Origin: Terriglobus albidus
GTDB taxonomy: Bacteria; Acidobacteriota; Terriglobia; Terriglobales; Acidobacteriaceae
Length of the DNA: 64,000 bases
Direction of reading: 5' to 3'
Assembly (NCBI RefSeq): GCF_025685425.1
Contig: NZ_JAGTAS010000021.1
Span: 62,001-126,000 of the forward strand
In this document: positions 19,458 through 27,190 of the stretch, one piece after another
Layout: each line of letters begins with the position of its first letter
How positions within the stretch are numbered: the stretch's first letter is position 1
The notes under the pieces: generated by a model
Seen by the model: only the letters and a program-made list of their open reading frames with translations
What the model was told of the DNA's origin: nothing
Database searches by the model: none
Translations under genes and position numbers: made by a program

Positions 19458-21136
19458 TTGCGCCTCCGGTAAGGCACATAGAGGGGTTCCCAGACCTGTT
19501 CGCGCAGCGCTTTCTCGAAGGCATCGCCTTTGACGGCTGCCAGACCTTCCTGGCTGGCCTGCATACCGACAGCATGGGCGATGGTGGTAGAGACCTCACG
19601 GATGCGGCTCATCTCGGGCAGCAGGCAAGCACTCTGATCGCTGCAGGAGGGAGTTACGGAGGCCAATGCTTTCGCAGAGGCCATGATCATGCCGTCGCTC
19701 ACTTGTTTGGCGCGCGACATGATGATGCCAAGCGCGAGGCCGGGGAAGATGTACGAGTTGTTGGTCTGCGCAACGCGATACGGGCCTCCGTTGTACTCCA
19801 CCGTGCCCCATGGGCTGCCGGTGCCGATGATGGCGCGTCCCTCCGTCCAATGCAGCAGGTCGAGAGGCGTGGCTTCCGCGCGTGAGGTCGGGTTCGAGAG
19901 CGGAAAGATCGCGGGCCGCGCGACATGCCTCGCCATCTCACGCACGATGGTCTCGTTGAACGCGCCGAACTGGCCCGAGACGCCGATCAAAACCGTGGGC
20001 TTCGCATTGCGGACGACATCTTCCAGGCTGATAAAGCCGGAATCGTTGAGCTGCCAGCCGGCGAGAGCGGAGCGCGATTGTGCGAAGACCTTCTGGTCAT
20101 CACGCAGGCTGGGTGTGTCTTCCAGGACGAGGCCGCCGATATCGACCGGGAAGAAGCGGCTGCGTGCCTCGGCTTGCGAGAGACCCTGATCCTGCATGGC
20201 CTTCGCCAGCAGTTGTGCAATACCGGTGCCTGCGGAGCCGAAGCCGAAGATGGCGACTCGCTGATCGCGCAATGGAATGCCGGTGAGCGAGGAGCTGGCA
20301 AGGATGGTGGCCGTGGAAACAGCCGCGGTGCCCTGGATATCGTCGTTGAAGCTGCAGACCGTGGTGCGATAGCGCTCGAGCAGACGACTGGCGTTGGCTC
20401 CGGCAAAGTCTTCCCACTGCAGCAGAACATGCGGCCAGCGGCGCCGCACGGCACGTACAAACTCTTCGACGAATTCGTCGTACTCCTTCCCGCGAATGCG
20501 ACGGTTCTTCCATCCGATGTAAAGCGGGTTATCGAGGCGGTCCTGGTTATCGGTACCCACGTCGAGAAAGACAGGCAGACACCACATGGGATGGATGCCG
20601 GCGAGTGCGGTGTAAAGCGCCAGCTTACCGATAGGGATGCCCATGCCGCCCGCTCCCTGGTCTCCCAGGCCGAGGATGCGCTCACCATCGGAGACGACGA
20701 TGCAACGGATGTGATCGTAGCGCGGGTGAGAGAGGATCTGGGCGATGCGATGCTTGTTGGGATAGCTGAGATAGACCCCGCGCGGCGTGTGATAGTGCTC
20801 CGAAAAGCGCTGGCAACCCTCGCCTACGGTCGGGGTATAGACGATGGGAAGCATCTCCTCGATATGGCGAGAGACCAGAGCGTAGAAGATGGTTTCGCTA
20901 TGGTCCTGCAGGTCGCGCATGAAGACGTACTTCTCGAGGTTGCTGCCCAAGGCACGAAAGGCTTTGATGCGGCGCTCGACCTGCTGGTCCAGGGTCCCGA
21001 TTTGAGGCGGCAAAAGGCCATGAAGAAAGAACTCGTCACGCTCGGCCTCAGTAAAAGCGGTGCCTTTGTTCAACAGCGGGCTGTTCAGCAAACCGAAGCC
21101 GGTGAGGGAGGTGTAGATCGTTTTGTCCTGCGCCAT
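19454..21136 (-). CDS. maeA: NAD-dependent malic enzyme (SfcA/MaeA type)
   Basis: Oxidative decarboxylation of malate to pyruvate, cytoplasmic. Length is 560 residues, matching the E. coli SfcA class. Motifs: PIVYTPTVG with the catalytic Tyr, GIPIGKLALY with the catalytic Lys, the metal-binding WEDFAG and FNDDIQGTAAV, and the second dinucleotide motif FGFGSAGTG. The frame extends to an ATG at 21187, but that lies inside a dispersed repeat (21156-21262). The start MAQDKTIYTSL at 21136 fits the family and is preferred. Confidence 0.93.
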   Translation of the reverse strand: MAQDKTIYTSLTGFGLLNSPLLNKGTAFTEAERDEFFLHGLLPPQIGTLDQQVERRIKAFRALGSNLEKYVFMRDLQDHSETIFYALVSRHIEEMLPIVYTPTVGEGCQRFSEHYHTPRGVYLSYPNKHRIAQILSHPRYDHIRCIVVSDGERILGLGDQGAGGMGIPIGKLALYTALAGIHPMWCLPVFLDVGTDNQDRLDNPLYIGWKNRRIRGKEYDEFVEEFVRAVRRRWPHVLLQWEDFAGANASRLLERYRTTVCSFNDDIQGTAAVSTATILASSSLTGIPLRDQRVAIFGFGSAGTGIAQLLAKAMQDQGLSQAEARSRFFPVDIGGLVLEDTPSLRDDQKVFAQSRSALAGWQLNDSGFISLEDVVRNAKPTVLIGVSGQFGAFNETIVREMARHVARPAIFPLSNPTSRAEATPLDLLHWTEGRAIIGTGSPWGTVEYNGGPYRVAQTNNSYIFPGLALGIIMSRAKQVSDGMIMASAKALASVTPSCSDQSACLLPEMSRIREVSTTIAHAVGMQASQEGLAAVKGDAFEKALREQVWEPLYVPYRRRK

Positions 21137-21155
21137 AGGTGCTGGGCTTGATTTT

Positions 21156-21262
21156 AGAGTGTTTCCCTGTTGCCGGGTATCCCGCAACGGGCGTGAAGCG
21201 GCGTATTCATTGCGGAAATGCCTACAGACGCGGAAGCCCTACATTGCACCCGCAGGGAGCTC
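21156..21262 (+). repeat. Copy C of the ~110-bp palindromic element
   Basis: Left end AGAGTGTTTCCCTGT, interior TGCCGGGTATCCCGCAA, GGCGTATTCATTGCGGAAATGCC and CGCGGAAGCCCTAC, right end degenerate (GCAGGGAGCTCC). It fills the divergent gap between malic enzyme and the methyltransferase, so it lies in or next to both promoters. Confidence 0.8.
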
Positions 21263-21287
21263 CATGCCTGTGTGCGACGATTAAGGA

Positions 21288-22481
21288 GTGAAGCAGCAGT
21301 CGTTTATCGCTATCTCCCGCCGCGCCGCCGATCGCATTCGCGAAGGCCACGTGTGGGTCTACAGCTCTGATCTACAGTCTGTGCCTGAGGGCATCGCGCC
21401 CGGTGCTGTGGTCGCCGTGGCCGATAATCGCGGTATCCCGCTCGGATCGGCCATCTACAGTGCTGCCTCGCAGATTGCGTTGCGCATGGTCTCTACCGAT
21501 CCGGCACTGGACCGCGCCGGATACCTAGTGCTGGTGCGTGAACGTGTGCGTGCCTCGATTGAGCGCCGCGGGAACCAGGCTGCTTGCCGGTTGATCTTCA
21601 GTGAGGCAGATGAGCTGCCCGGCATTGTGCTCGACCGCTACAACGATCTTGCGGTGTTGCAATTGCTGACGCAGGGAACGGCACAGGCGGATGTGCGTGA
21701 TGCTGTGGTGGAAGTGTTGCGTGAGGTCGAGGGTATTGAGACGCTCGTTGAGCGCCCTGATCCGCGCGTGCGTGAGCTGGAGAAACTCGCGCCGGCTCCG
21801 GCAGAGGCGATCTTCAGCCGCGGCGAAGCGAAGCTGGCGACAGTGTTTGATCTGAATGGACTGAAGTTTCACTACGATGCAAATGCCGGGCAGAAGACCG
21901 GGGCCTTTCTCGATCAGCGTTTGAACTATGCGGCAGCGGCAAGCTATGCGCGCGGCCGCGCGCTGGACGTCTGTACCTATCAGGGCGGGTTTGCCTTGCA
22001 TCTGGCGCGGGTGTGCGATGAGGTGACGGCTGTGGATCAAAGCCGCGCAGCTCTGGAGGTTGCCGACCGCAATCTGGAGTTGAATGCATCGCAGATAAAG
22101 AAGCCTGTCGAATGGATCGAAGGGGACGCCTTTGCGCTGTTGCGCGAGTACGATGCCGGGAACGAGCGTTTTGACACTATCGTGCTCGATCCGCCGGCGT
22201 TTGCGAAGACGCGGCGTGCGGCCGAGGGAGCGATGCGCGGTTACAAGGAGCTGAATCTGCGGGCACTGCGGATGTTGAAACCTGGTGGAGTGCTGGTGAC
22301 ATGTTCGTGCTCGCACCATGTCCATCTGGAGGACTTTGTAGCTACGGTCGCGGCAGCTTCTGCTGACGCAAAACGGAGGGTACGGCTGCTGGAGACGCGG
22401 GCCGCGGCTCCGGATCATCCGGAGGTGTTGACGCTGCCGGAGACGCGGTATTTGAAGTGTTTGATTACGCGGGTCGACTAG
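21288..22481 (+). CDS. Class I rRNA methyltransferase of the RlmI/RlmK type (PUA plus MTase)
   Basis: 397-residue SAM-dependent methyltransferase, likely forming m5C in 23S rRNA. The N-terminal PUA domain (AADRIREGHVWVYSSDL) precedes a linker beta-barrel and a Rossmann domain with motif I ALDVCTYQGGFALHLA, an acidic loop TAVDQSRAAL and catalytic motif VLDPPAFAKT, plus VTCSCSHHV for the second cysteine region. It starts at GTG 21288 directly after an in-frame TAA, so no longer product is possible; an AAGGA sits immediately against the start, an unusually short spacing. Confidence 0.9.
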   Translation: MKQQSFIAISRRAADRIREGHVWVYSSDLQSVPEGIAPGAVVAVADNRGIPLGSAIYSAASQIALRMVSTDPALDRAGYLVLVRERVRASIERRGNQAACRLIFSEADELPGIVLDRYNDLAVLQLLTQGTAQADVRDAVVEVLREVEGIETLVERPDPRVRELEKLAPAPAEAIFSRGEAKLATVFDLNGLKFHYDANAGQKTGAFLDQRLNYAAAASYARGRALDVCTYQGGFALHLARVCDEVTAVDQSRAALEVADRNLELNASQIKKPVEWIEGDAFALLREYDAGNERFDTIVLDPPAFAKTRRAAEGAMRGYKELNLRALRMLKPGGVLVTCSCSHHVHLEDFVATVAAASADAKRRVRLLETRAAAPDHPEVLTLPETRYLKCLITRVD

Positions 22482-22491
22482 GAAACAGCCT

Positions 22492-22534
22492 CGTTAAAAG
22501 TTAAAAGGTGAAAGTTAAAGCGTTAAGGCATGGG
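22492..22534 (+). repeat. AGTTAAA-type heptamer run
   Basis: Degenerate tandem heptamers (GTTAAAA, GTTAAAA, GGTGAAA, GTTAAAG, CGTTAAG) ending in GCATGGG, 11 bases after the methyltransferase stop. A closely similar run lies at 28076-28106. Confidence 0.7.
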
Positions 22535-22555
22535 TGAAATAACCGTGTTCTCCCA

Positions 22556-22625
22556 CGCCCGAAAGACGCTTCGAGCTTCGCTCGAATACCCAGGTCCCCG
22601 AGGGACCTGGGGCACCCGGTGCATG
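22556..22625. repeat. Hairpin pair TTCGAGC/GCTCGAA and CCCAGGTCCC/GGGACCTGGG
   Basis: TTCGAGC-TTC-GCTCGAA at 22570-22586 and a perfect 10-bp stem at 22589-22598/22602-22611, followed by GGCACCC. This is part of the GGGTGCCCC/TTCGAGC repeat group seen elsewhere in the window. Confidence 0.7.
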
Positions 22626-22679
22626 GATATCCTTGGACTGCACCATTTCTCGTGCAGAAATTTCGTACGAAGTTTTTCG

Positions 22680-22707
22680 TTGACATATACGAACGAGTTC
22701 GTATAAC
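22680..22707 (+). promoter_or_regulatory. blaI-like promoter with an 18-bp palindromic operator between -35 and -10
   Basis: TTGACA (22680-22685), 16-base spacer, TATAAC (22702-22707). A perfect palindrome ATACGAAC-GA-GTTCGTAT occupies 22687-22704, and TTCGTACGAA lies just upstream at 22662-22671. The geometry fits autorepression by the BlaI-like protein encoded immediately downstream. The ATG is only nine bases past the -10, implying a leaderless transcript. Confidence 0.7.
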
Positions 22708-22716
22708 GTTCCTCCC

Positions 22717-23100
22717 ATGATGAAGAACAGGGAGACACCCAAACCGACCGAAGGCGAGCTTGAATTGCTGACGATTCTCTGGGATCGTGGTCAGGCTACG
22801 GTCCGCGACATCTTTGAGGCCGTGAACGCACAGCGTCCTGTGGTCTACACTGGCGTGCTGAAGCTGATGCAGATCATGACCGAGAAGGGTCTGGTCACAC
22901 GGGACGAGAGCGAGCGCGCTCACGTCTATCGCGCAGCGATTAAGCGGGAGGATGCGCAGCGCCGTTTTATGCGGGAGCTGAGCGAGCGCTTCTTCGCCGG
23001 AAGCGCAGCTCAGCTCGCACTGCACGCACTGGAGATGGAACAGGCCAGTGAAGAAGAGCTGGATGAGATTCGCAAACTTCTGAAGCGCCGTAAAAAGTAG
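22717..23100 (+). CDS. BlaI/MecI/CopY family transcriptional repressor
   Basis: 127-residue winged-helix repressor; PTEGELELLTILWDRGQATVRDIFEAV and YTGVLKLMQIMTEKGLVTRDESERAHVYRA match the BlaI DNA-binding domain, and the C-terminal helices provide dimerisation. In characterised systems the repressor is inactivated by proteolysis triggered by a BlaR1-type M56 protein, and such a gene follows 27 bases later. No beta-lactamase gene is nearby, so the regulon here is probably the sensor operon itself plus unknown targets. Confidence 0.92.
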   Translation: MMKNRETPKPTEGELELLTILWDRGQATVRDIFEAVNAQRPVVYTGVLKLMQIMTEKGLVTRDESERAHVYRAAIKREDAQRRFMRELSERFFAGSAAQLALHALEMEQASEEELDEIRKLLKRRKK

Positions 23101-23127
23101 CGCAGAGCAACGGCAGGAGGGCGACCG

Positions 23128-25383
23128 ATGAGATTGATCGACAACGGAACCATGGTGGCGTTGGGCTGGACTCTGCTGCACTTCTGCTGGCAGGGAACAG
23201 CAATTGCAATGTTCTACAGCATTGCCGACCGCCTGACGCATAAGGCTGGAGCAAATACGCGTTATCTGATTGCACTTGTTGCGACGCTGCTGATGCCGCT
23301 GGCCGCCATCGCAACCTATGTCGACCAGTCACGGCTGGTGGTGCACATCTCGCACGACGGACAGACTGTGGCCGCGTCGCAGCTTGGAGCGTTTCACGAA
23401 GCGATTGTGAAAGAGATTCCAGTCGCTGCACCGGTCGTACAGGAGAGCGAGCTGTGGATCGCCTGGAATGCCGATCGCATCCTGCCTTGGGTCGATGGCA
23501 TCTGGATCGGTGGTGTGCTGCTGCTCGCATTGCGTGCCGCGGGTGGATGGTGGCAGTTGGAGCGGGTTCGGCGGCGTGCCATCGGGGTGGTCCCGGCGGA
23601 GCTGGAGCGTATGTTCCAGCGTATCAACCGGCAGCTTCGCACCGGGCGGAACGTCGCCCTGCGTTTCTCCGATGAGGTGCTGTCGCCGCTGGCAATGGGC
23701 GTGTGGCGTACGGCAGTGATTCTGCCGGCGAGCATTCTGACTCAGCTTGAGCCGGAGGAGCTTGAGTCGGTACTGGCGCATGAATTGGCGCATATCCGCC
23801 GGTGGGACTACGCTGCAAACCTGCTGCAGACGGCGATCGAGAGCCTGCTCTTCTTCCATCCGGCGGTGTGGTGGATCAACCGCCGCGCGCGCGATCTGCG
23901 CGAGGTATGCTGCGATGCCGTAGCGGCGCAGACCTGTGCCGATCCGGTGGTTTACGCGCAGGCGTTGCTGCGCCTGGAAGAACAGCGTACGGAGCGGCTG
24001 CGGCTGGCCGTGGCGCTCAATAACGGACACACGCCGCTGCTCGGCAGGGTGAAACAGATTTTAGGAGAGGGTCGACAGATGGAGACAGGAATGAAGAGTG
24101 GCGTACAGGCTGCAGTAGCCGGGGCGGTAGTTGTAGGACTCATGCTGGCGCCGAAGATGGCGCAGGGATTGAAGCAGCATGCGAAGATCGTGCCAATTCC
24201 AGCTCCGCTGATGGCCGAAAACATCGCGGCTCCGCAGGCTGCGCCCGCACCAGCCCTGGCTCCCGTGGCTGTTGAGCAGCAGCGCCCCGCACCACTGGCG
24301 CAGCCACAACCTGAGCCGGCAGCAACGCCGTTGGCGAACCCGGAACCCGAAGCAATGACCAACATCGCTCCGCAAGTTAACTCTTCGATTCAGGTTGCAG
24401 TGGCTCCGGCCGTCAATGTCGCGGTTGCAGCGAATGTGGCTCCGGTCATCTCCGCGTCTCGTAGGGCCATGTTTCAGGATGCCGCCAAAGGCAGTGGCGC
24501 TGCATACCTGCAGCAGATGAAGGATGCGGGCTATCCCCTGGATCTGGATAAGGACCTCGATCAGATCATTGCGATGCGCTCGGTTGGAGTCACGCCGGAT
24601 TACGCCAAGAAGATGGCGGAAGCCGGCTACGGCACTCCTTCGCTGCATGATCTGGTAAGCATGAAGTCGGTTGGCGTGACGCCGGAGTACGCAAAGTTAG
24701 TGGCTGAGGCCGGTTATGGCAAACCCACGCTGCACGATCTGGTCGGCATGAAATCCGTGGGTGTGACACCGGAGTACGCAAAGTCCATCTCTCAACTTGG
24801 AATCGGCACACCGAATCTGCATGACCTGGTTGCCCTGAAGTCGATGGGCGTCACACCGGAGTATGTGGCTGAGCTGAAGAACTCCGGTATTGCCCCTGCA
24901 TCGCTGCACGACGTGATATCGGAGAAGAGTCTGGGCATTACCGGCGATTATGCCAAGCAGATCGCCGGCATGGGTTATGGCTCGCCTTCAGTGCATGACC
25001 TCGTCAGTTTGAAGTCCATGGGGATTACTCCTGAGTACGCAGCAGGCCTGAAGAGCTCGGGGATTCCGGTGCAGAACCTGCATGACCTGGTCAGTATCAA
25101 GTCCGTCGGAGTAACGCCGGAGTATGCGAAGAGCATGGCTGCGGCAGGTTTCACCGATCTGGATGCGCACCAACTGGTCTCACTCAAAGCCCAGGGCGTG
25201 ACGCCGGAGTACACGCGCTGGGTGAAACAAACCTTCCCCAACGCGGATATGAAGACGATTCGCGAGGCCGCAACCTTCCATATCGATGACGCCTTTATTG
25301 CCAAGGCCAAGTCGCACGGCTTCAATAACACCTCGCTGGACAAGCTGGTGAAGCTGAAGATCAGCGGCCTGTTGGAAGACTAA
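23128..25383 (+). CDS. BlaR1-like M56 metallopeptidase with a C-terminal 29-residue repeat array
   Basis: 751-residue membrane protease. N-terminal helices (about 10-70 and 125-140) precede the M56 zinc site: VLAHELAHIRRWD (H218, E219, H222) with the downstream Glu in REVCCDAV. A last helix at about 322-340 leads to an Ala/Pro-rich linker (about 345-440). From about 460 to 700 there are eight or nine tandem 29-residue units of the pattern GVTPEYAxxMxxAGYGxPxLHDLVxMKSV, then a cap starting FHIDDAFIAKAK. By BlaR1 topology the repeats lie outside the cytoplasm in the sensor position. AGGAGG precedes the ATG. Confidence 0.88.
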   Translation: MRLIDNGTMVALGWTLLHFCWQGTAIAMFYSIADRLTHKAGANTRYLIALVATLLMPLAAIATYVDQSRLVVHISHDGQTVAASQLGAFHEAIVKEIPVAAPVVQESELWIAWNADRILPWVDGIWIGGVLLLALRAAGGWWQLERVRRRAIGVVPAELERMFQRINRQLRTGRNVALRFSDEVLSPLAMGVWRTAVILPASILTQLEPEELESVLAHELAHIRRWDYAANLLQTAIESLLFFHPAVWWINRRARDLREVCCDAVAAQTCADPVVYAQALLRLEEQRTERLRLAVALNNGHTPLLGRVKQILGEGRQMETGMKSGVQAAVAGAVVVGLMLAPKMAQGLKQHAKIVPIPAPLMAENIAAPQAAPAPALAPVAVEQQRPAPLAQPQPEPAATPLANPEPEAMTNIAPQVNSSIQVAVAPAVNVAVAANVAPVISASRRAMFQDAAKGSGAAYLQQMKDAGYPLDLDKDLDQIIAMRSVGVTPDYAKKMAEAGYGTPSLHDLVSMKSVGVTPEYAKLVAEAGYGKPTLHDLVGMKSVGVTPEYAKSISQLGIGTPNLHDLVALKSMGVTPEYVAELKNSGIAPASLHDVISEKSLGITGDYAKQIAGMGYGSPSVHDLVSLKSMGITPEYAAGLKSSGIPVQNLHDLVSIKSVGVTPEYAKSMAAAGFTDLDAHQLVSLKAQGVTPEYTRWVKQTFPNADMKTIREAATFHIDDAFIAKAKSHGFNNTSLDKLVKLKISGLLED

Positions 25384-25494
25384 GGGAGTTTTCCCTGACG
25401 GAGTAGTCCAGAGCTTCTACATCTATGGGCGTTCCTCAATGAAAATGCCCCAGTACGCCCTTTTTCTGGGATACCCACGAATAGGGAAAACTCT
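25383..25494 (-). repeat. Copy E of the ~110-bp palindromic element, inside an operon
   Basis: Ends AGGGAGTTTTCCCTG and ATAGGGAAAACTCT; the interior on the minus strand matches the others (GGGTATCCCAGAAAAAGGGCG, CATTTTCATTGAGG, CGCCCATAGATG). It begins at the last base of the M56 stop codon and ends one base before the AAGGAG of the next gene, so it is transcribed as a hairpin between two coupled genes. Confidence 0.8.
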
Positions 25495-25505
25495 AAGGAG
25501 AAACC

Positions 25506-26273
25506 ATGAAGACGCTTACATTCACGCTCCTCGTTCTGGGGCTGACGGCGGCGCACGCCCAAACACGGACTGGTGTGTGCATGCTTTCACCTTCAGAGAA
25601 GCATCCCGAGCAGGTTTCCCTGCTAATCAACCGGACCGATTGCGATGGCGACGGCGGCTGCGGTACTTCGAACTCGAACATGGGCTGGGAACGTTGGGGG
25701 ATCACACGTGATCTGCTGACGAAGGAAGGTACGCAGGTGGATGCGCGATTGCATGCGGATGCCGGAGAGATGCGGTGCAACGGTGTCGTGCATGATGGCA
25801 TGTTGACGGGCCGCTACTCCTTCACTCCCAACATGGATTATGCGCGCCAGGTGCGCTCCCTTGGTCTGGAAGGGGAGATCCCCGACAAGCGCCTGGAAGG
25901 CTTTGCCATGCTGGATGTATCGATCGCGTGGATCAAGCAGATGCAGGCTACCGGCGTTAAGGATCTTACTGCCAACCACCTGATGGGCCTGCGCGCCTTG
26001 CACGTCGATCCTGAGTACATCCGCGCCATTGCGGCCGAGGGCTATCCCGAGCTTCGTGCTAACAAGCTGACGGAGATGAAGGCTGTGGGTGTCACACCCG
26101 AGCGTATCCGCGAGATCAAGTCGATGGGGTTGAATCCCAATGACAGGGAATTGATCGAGATGTGTGTCTTCCATATCGATAAGGCATTTATCGAAAAGAT
26201 GAAGGCGAGAGGATTGAAAGATCTGACGGTTGCCAAGCTGGTGAAGATCAAGACGTTCAAGCTGGATGAGTAA
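25506..26273 (+). CDS. Secreted protein sharing the 29-residue repeat and cap of the M56 protein
   Basis: 255 residues with a clear signal peptide (LLVLGLTAAHA). The N-terminal half (about 20-110) contains four cysteines, three in CDGDGGC context and one in MRCNG, and no recognised fold. The C-terminal half has two or three 29-residue units (e.g. DPEYIRAIAAEGYPELRANK, then GVTPERIREIKSMG) and ends with FHIDKAFIEKMKARG-LKDLTVAKLVKIK, the same cap as the upstream M56 protein. It is probably a periplasmic partner or decoy of the sensor; the function is otherwise unknown. AAGGAG precedes the ATG by five bases. Confidence 0.8.
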   Translation: MKTLTFTLLVLGLTAAHAQTRTGVCMLSPSEKHPEQVSLLINRTDCDGDGGCGTSNSNMGWERWGITRDLLTKEGTQVDARLHADAGEMRCNGVVHDGMLTGRYSFTPNMDYARQVRSLGLEGEIPDKRLEGFAMLDVSIAWIKQMQATGVKDLTANHLMGLRALHVDPEYIRAIAAEGYPELRANKLTEMKAVGVTPERIREIKSMGLNPNDRELIEMCVFHIDKAFIEKMKARGLKDLTVAKLVKIKTFKLDE

Positions 26274-26520
26274 GGTGGGAGCCGTGGCCTTCAGGCCACG
26301 GTTAAACAGCTGCAGAGAGCTGGGCTTTTAGCCCTGGGTCTCTACTGTCTGATAGGAGAAGGCCCAGGGCTAAAGCCCAGCTCTTTTTGGGGTCATCAGT
26401 CATCGGGCTGAAGCCCGCTGCTCCCACCTGATTCGCGCTGCGCTCGAATACAAAAATAGGGCTCCAGCTTTGCGCTGAAGCCCCTCAGGAAGGTTCGAGT
26501 AGAGGAGCAGTCATTCCCCT
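26274..26520. repeat. GGTGGGAG...CTCCCACC hairpin module, copy 1
   Basis: Begins directly after the preceding stop codon. It contains a CCGTGGCC/GGCCACGG hairpin (26283-26300), a long inverted repeat (26316-26338 with 26363-26384), a GGGCTGAAGCCC hairpin, closing CTCCCACC (26421-26428) and TTCGCGCTGCGCTCGAA (26432-26448). A second module of the same design is at 42949-43125. No gene is seen between 26274 and 26590. Confidence 0.7.
26316..26388 (+). terminator. Possible terminator of the BlaI-M56 operon
   Basis: 22-23-bp near-perfect inverted repeat AGAGCTGGGC... / ...GCCCAGCTCT followed by TTTTT. The loop is about 24 bases. It is part of the repeat module but well placed to end the operon transcript. 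Confidence 0.5.
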
Positions 26521-26590
26521 CTACTCTCAACCCCGGCGAACAAGTTCACCGGGATGCCGGTCACCTTGTGTCATTCCTGCCAAATTCTGA

Positions 26591-27106
26591 TTAGAAGACG
26601 AGCTCCATGTGCACGTCCGCGCGCGCATAGGGTGATGTCTTCACGCGTTCCGGGGGAAGATGGCGGAAGCCAACCGCTTCATACAGATGCACAGCGTTCT
26701 CCAGCTTCGCGTTGCTCTCGAGAAAGAGCTTCTTTGCTTTCAGCACATCGCGCGCATATCCCACGGTTGCGGTGAGCAGTCTGCGCCCCATGCCGCGTCC
26801 CTGCCAGCAGTCATCGATCGCCATCTTTGCCAGCTCGTAGGTGCGCGCCTCCTGCATAGGTATAAGAGCTACGCAGCCGAAGACCGCCCCATCCTCTTCC
26901 ACGCATAGAATCTGTCCGCCTGGTTTCAGGATGTGCGTGTGTGGATCGTCCAGCGTCTCGTAGTCGTGTTCTTCCATCGTGAAGTGTTTGCTGATCCAGT
27001 TCTCGTTCAGAGAGCGGAAGGCAGCTTCGTCTCCAGGTTGGAAGGTACGGATGGTTACTCGCCCGCTTTCGACGGGGAGATCGGCCAGCAGCAAAGCGCC
27101 CTGCAT
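26591..27106 (-). CDS. GNAT family N-acetyltransferase
   Basis: 171-residue acetyl-CoA-dependent acetyltransferase. The beta-strand/pyrophosphate-loop region AKMAIDDCWQGRGMGRRLL carries the Q/R-x-x-G-x-G motif, preceded by GCVALIPM and followed by LFLESNAKLENAVHLYEAVGF, typical motif A/B order. The C-terminal YARADVHMEL is common to a subgroup of bacterial GNATs. Substrate is unknown. GGAGGTGA lies just upstream of the ATG. It is divergent from the LysR gene, which may regulate it. Confidence 0.9.
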   Translation of the reverse strand: MQGALLLADLPVESGRVTIRTFQPGDEAAFRSLNENWISKHFTMEEHDYETLDDPHTHILKPGGQILCVEEDGAVFGCVALIPMQEARTYELAKMAIDDCWQGRGMGRRLLTATVGYARDVLKAKKLFLESNAKLENAVHLYEAVGFRHLPPERVKTSPYARADVHMELVF

Positions 27107-27158
27107 GGGTCACCTCCAGTACGTCTGAGTCTTTCGTCCTCCGGGCGATATGTCCAAT

Positions 27159-27181
27159 ATCCTGTTTATCCACATTAGGAT
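27159..27181. promoter_or_regulatory. Candidate LysR-type binding site
   Basis: Inverted repeat ATCCT-N13-AGGAT at 27159-27181 in the 84-base divergent gap between the GNAT and LysR genes, ten bases before the LysR ATG. The position suits LysR autoregulation and control of the divergent gene; inference from symmetry only. Confidence 0.4.
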
Positions 27182-27190
27182 GTTAAAGAT

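Noticed and set aside
19925-21151. 408-residue plus-strand frame opposite malic enzyme
   Set aside because: Shadow of the strongly conserved malic enzyme; no motif.
21137-21187. N-terminal extension of malic enzyme (MRDTRQQG)
   Set aside because: Lies in repeat copy C and is not part of the family's N-terminus.
22492-22534. CRISPR or tandem minisatellite
   Set aside because: Units are seven bases with no spacers; not a CRISPR.
24530-25300. DNA-level tandem repeat in the M56 gene
   Set aside because: The 87-base periodicity is at protein level (29 residues); codons have diverged, so it is an old coding repeat and is described with the gene.
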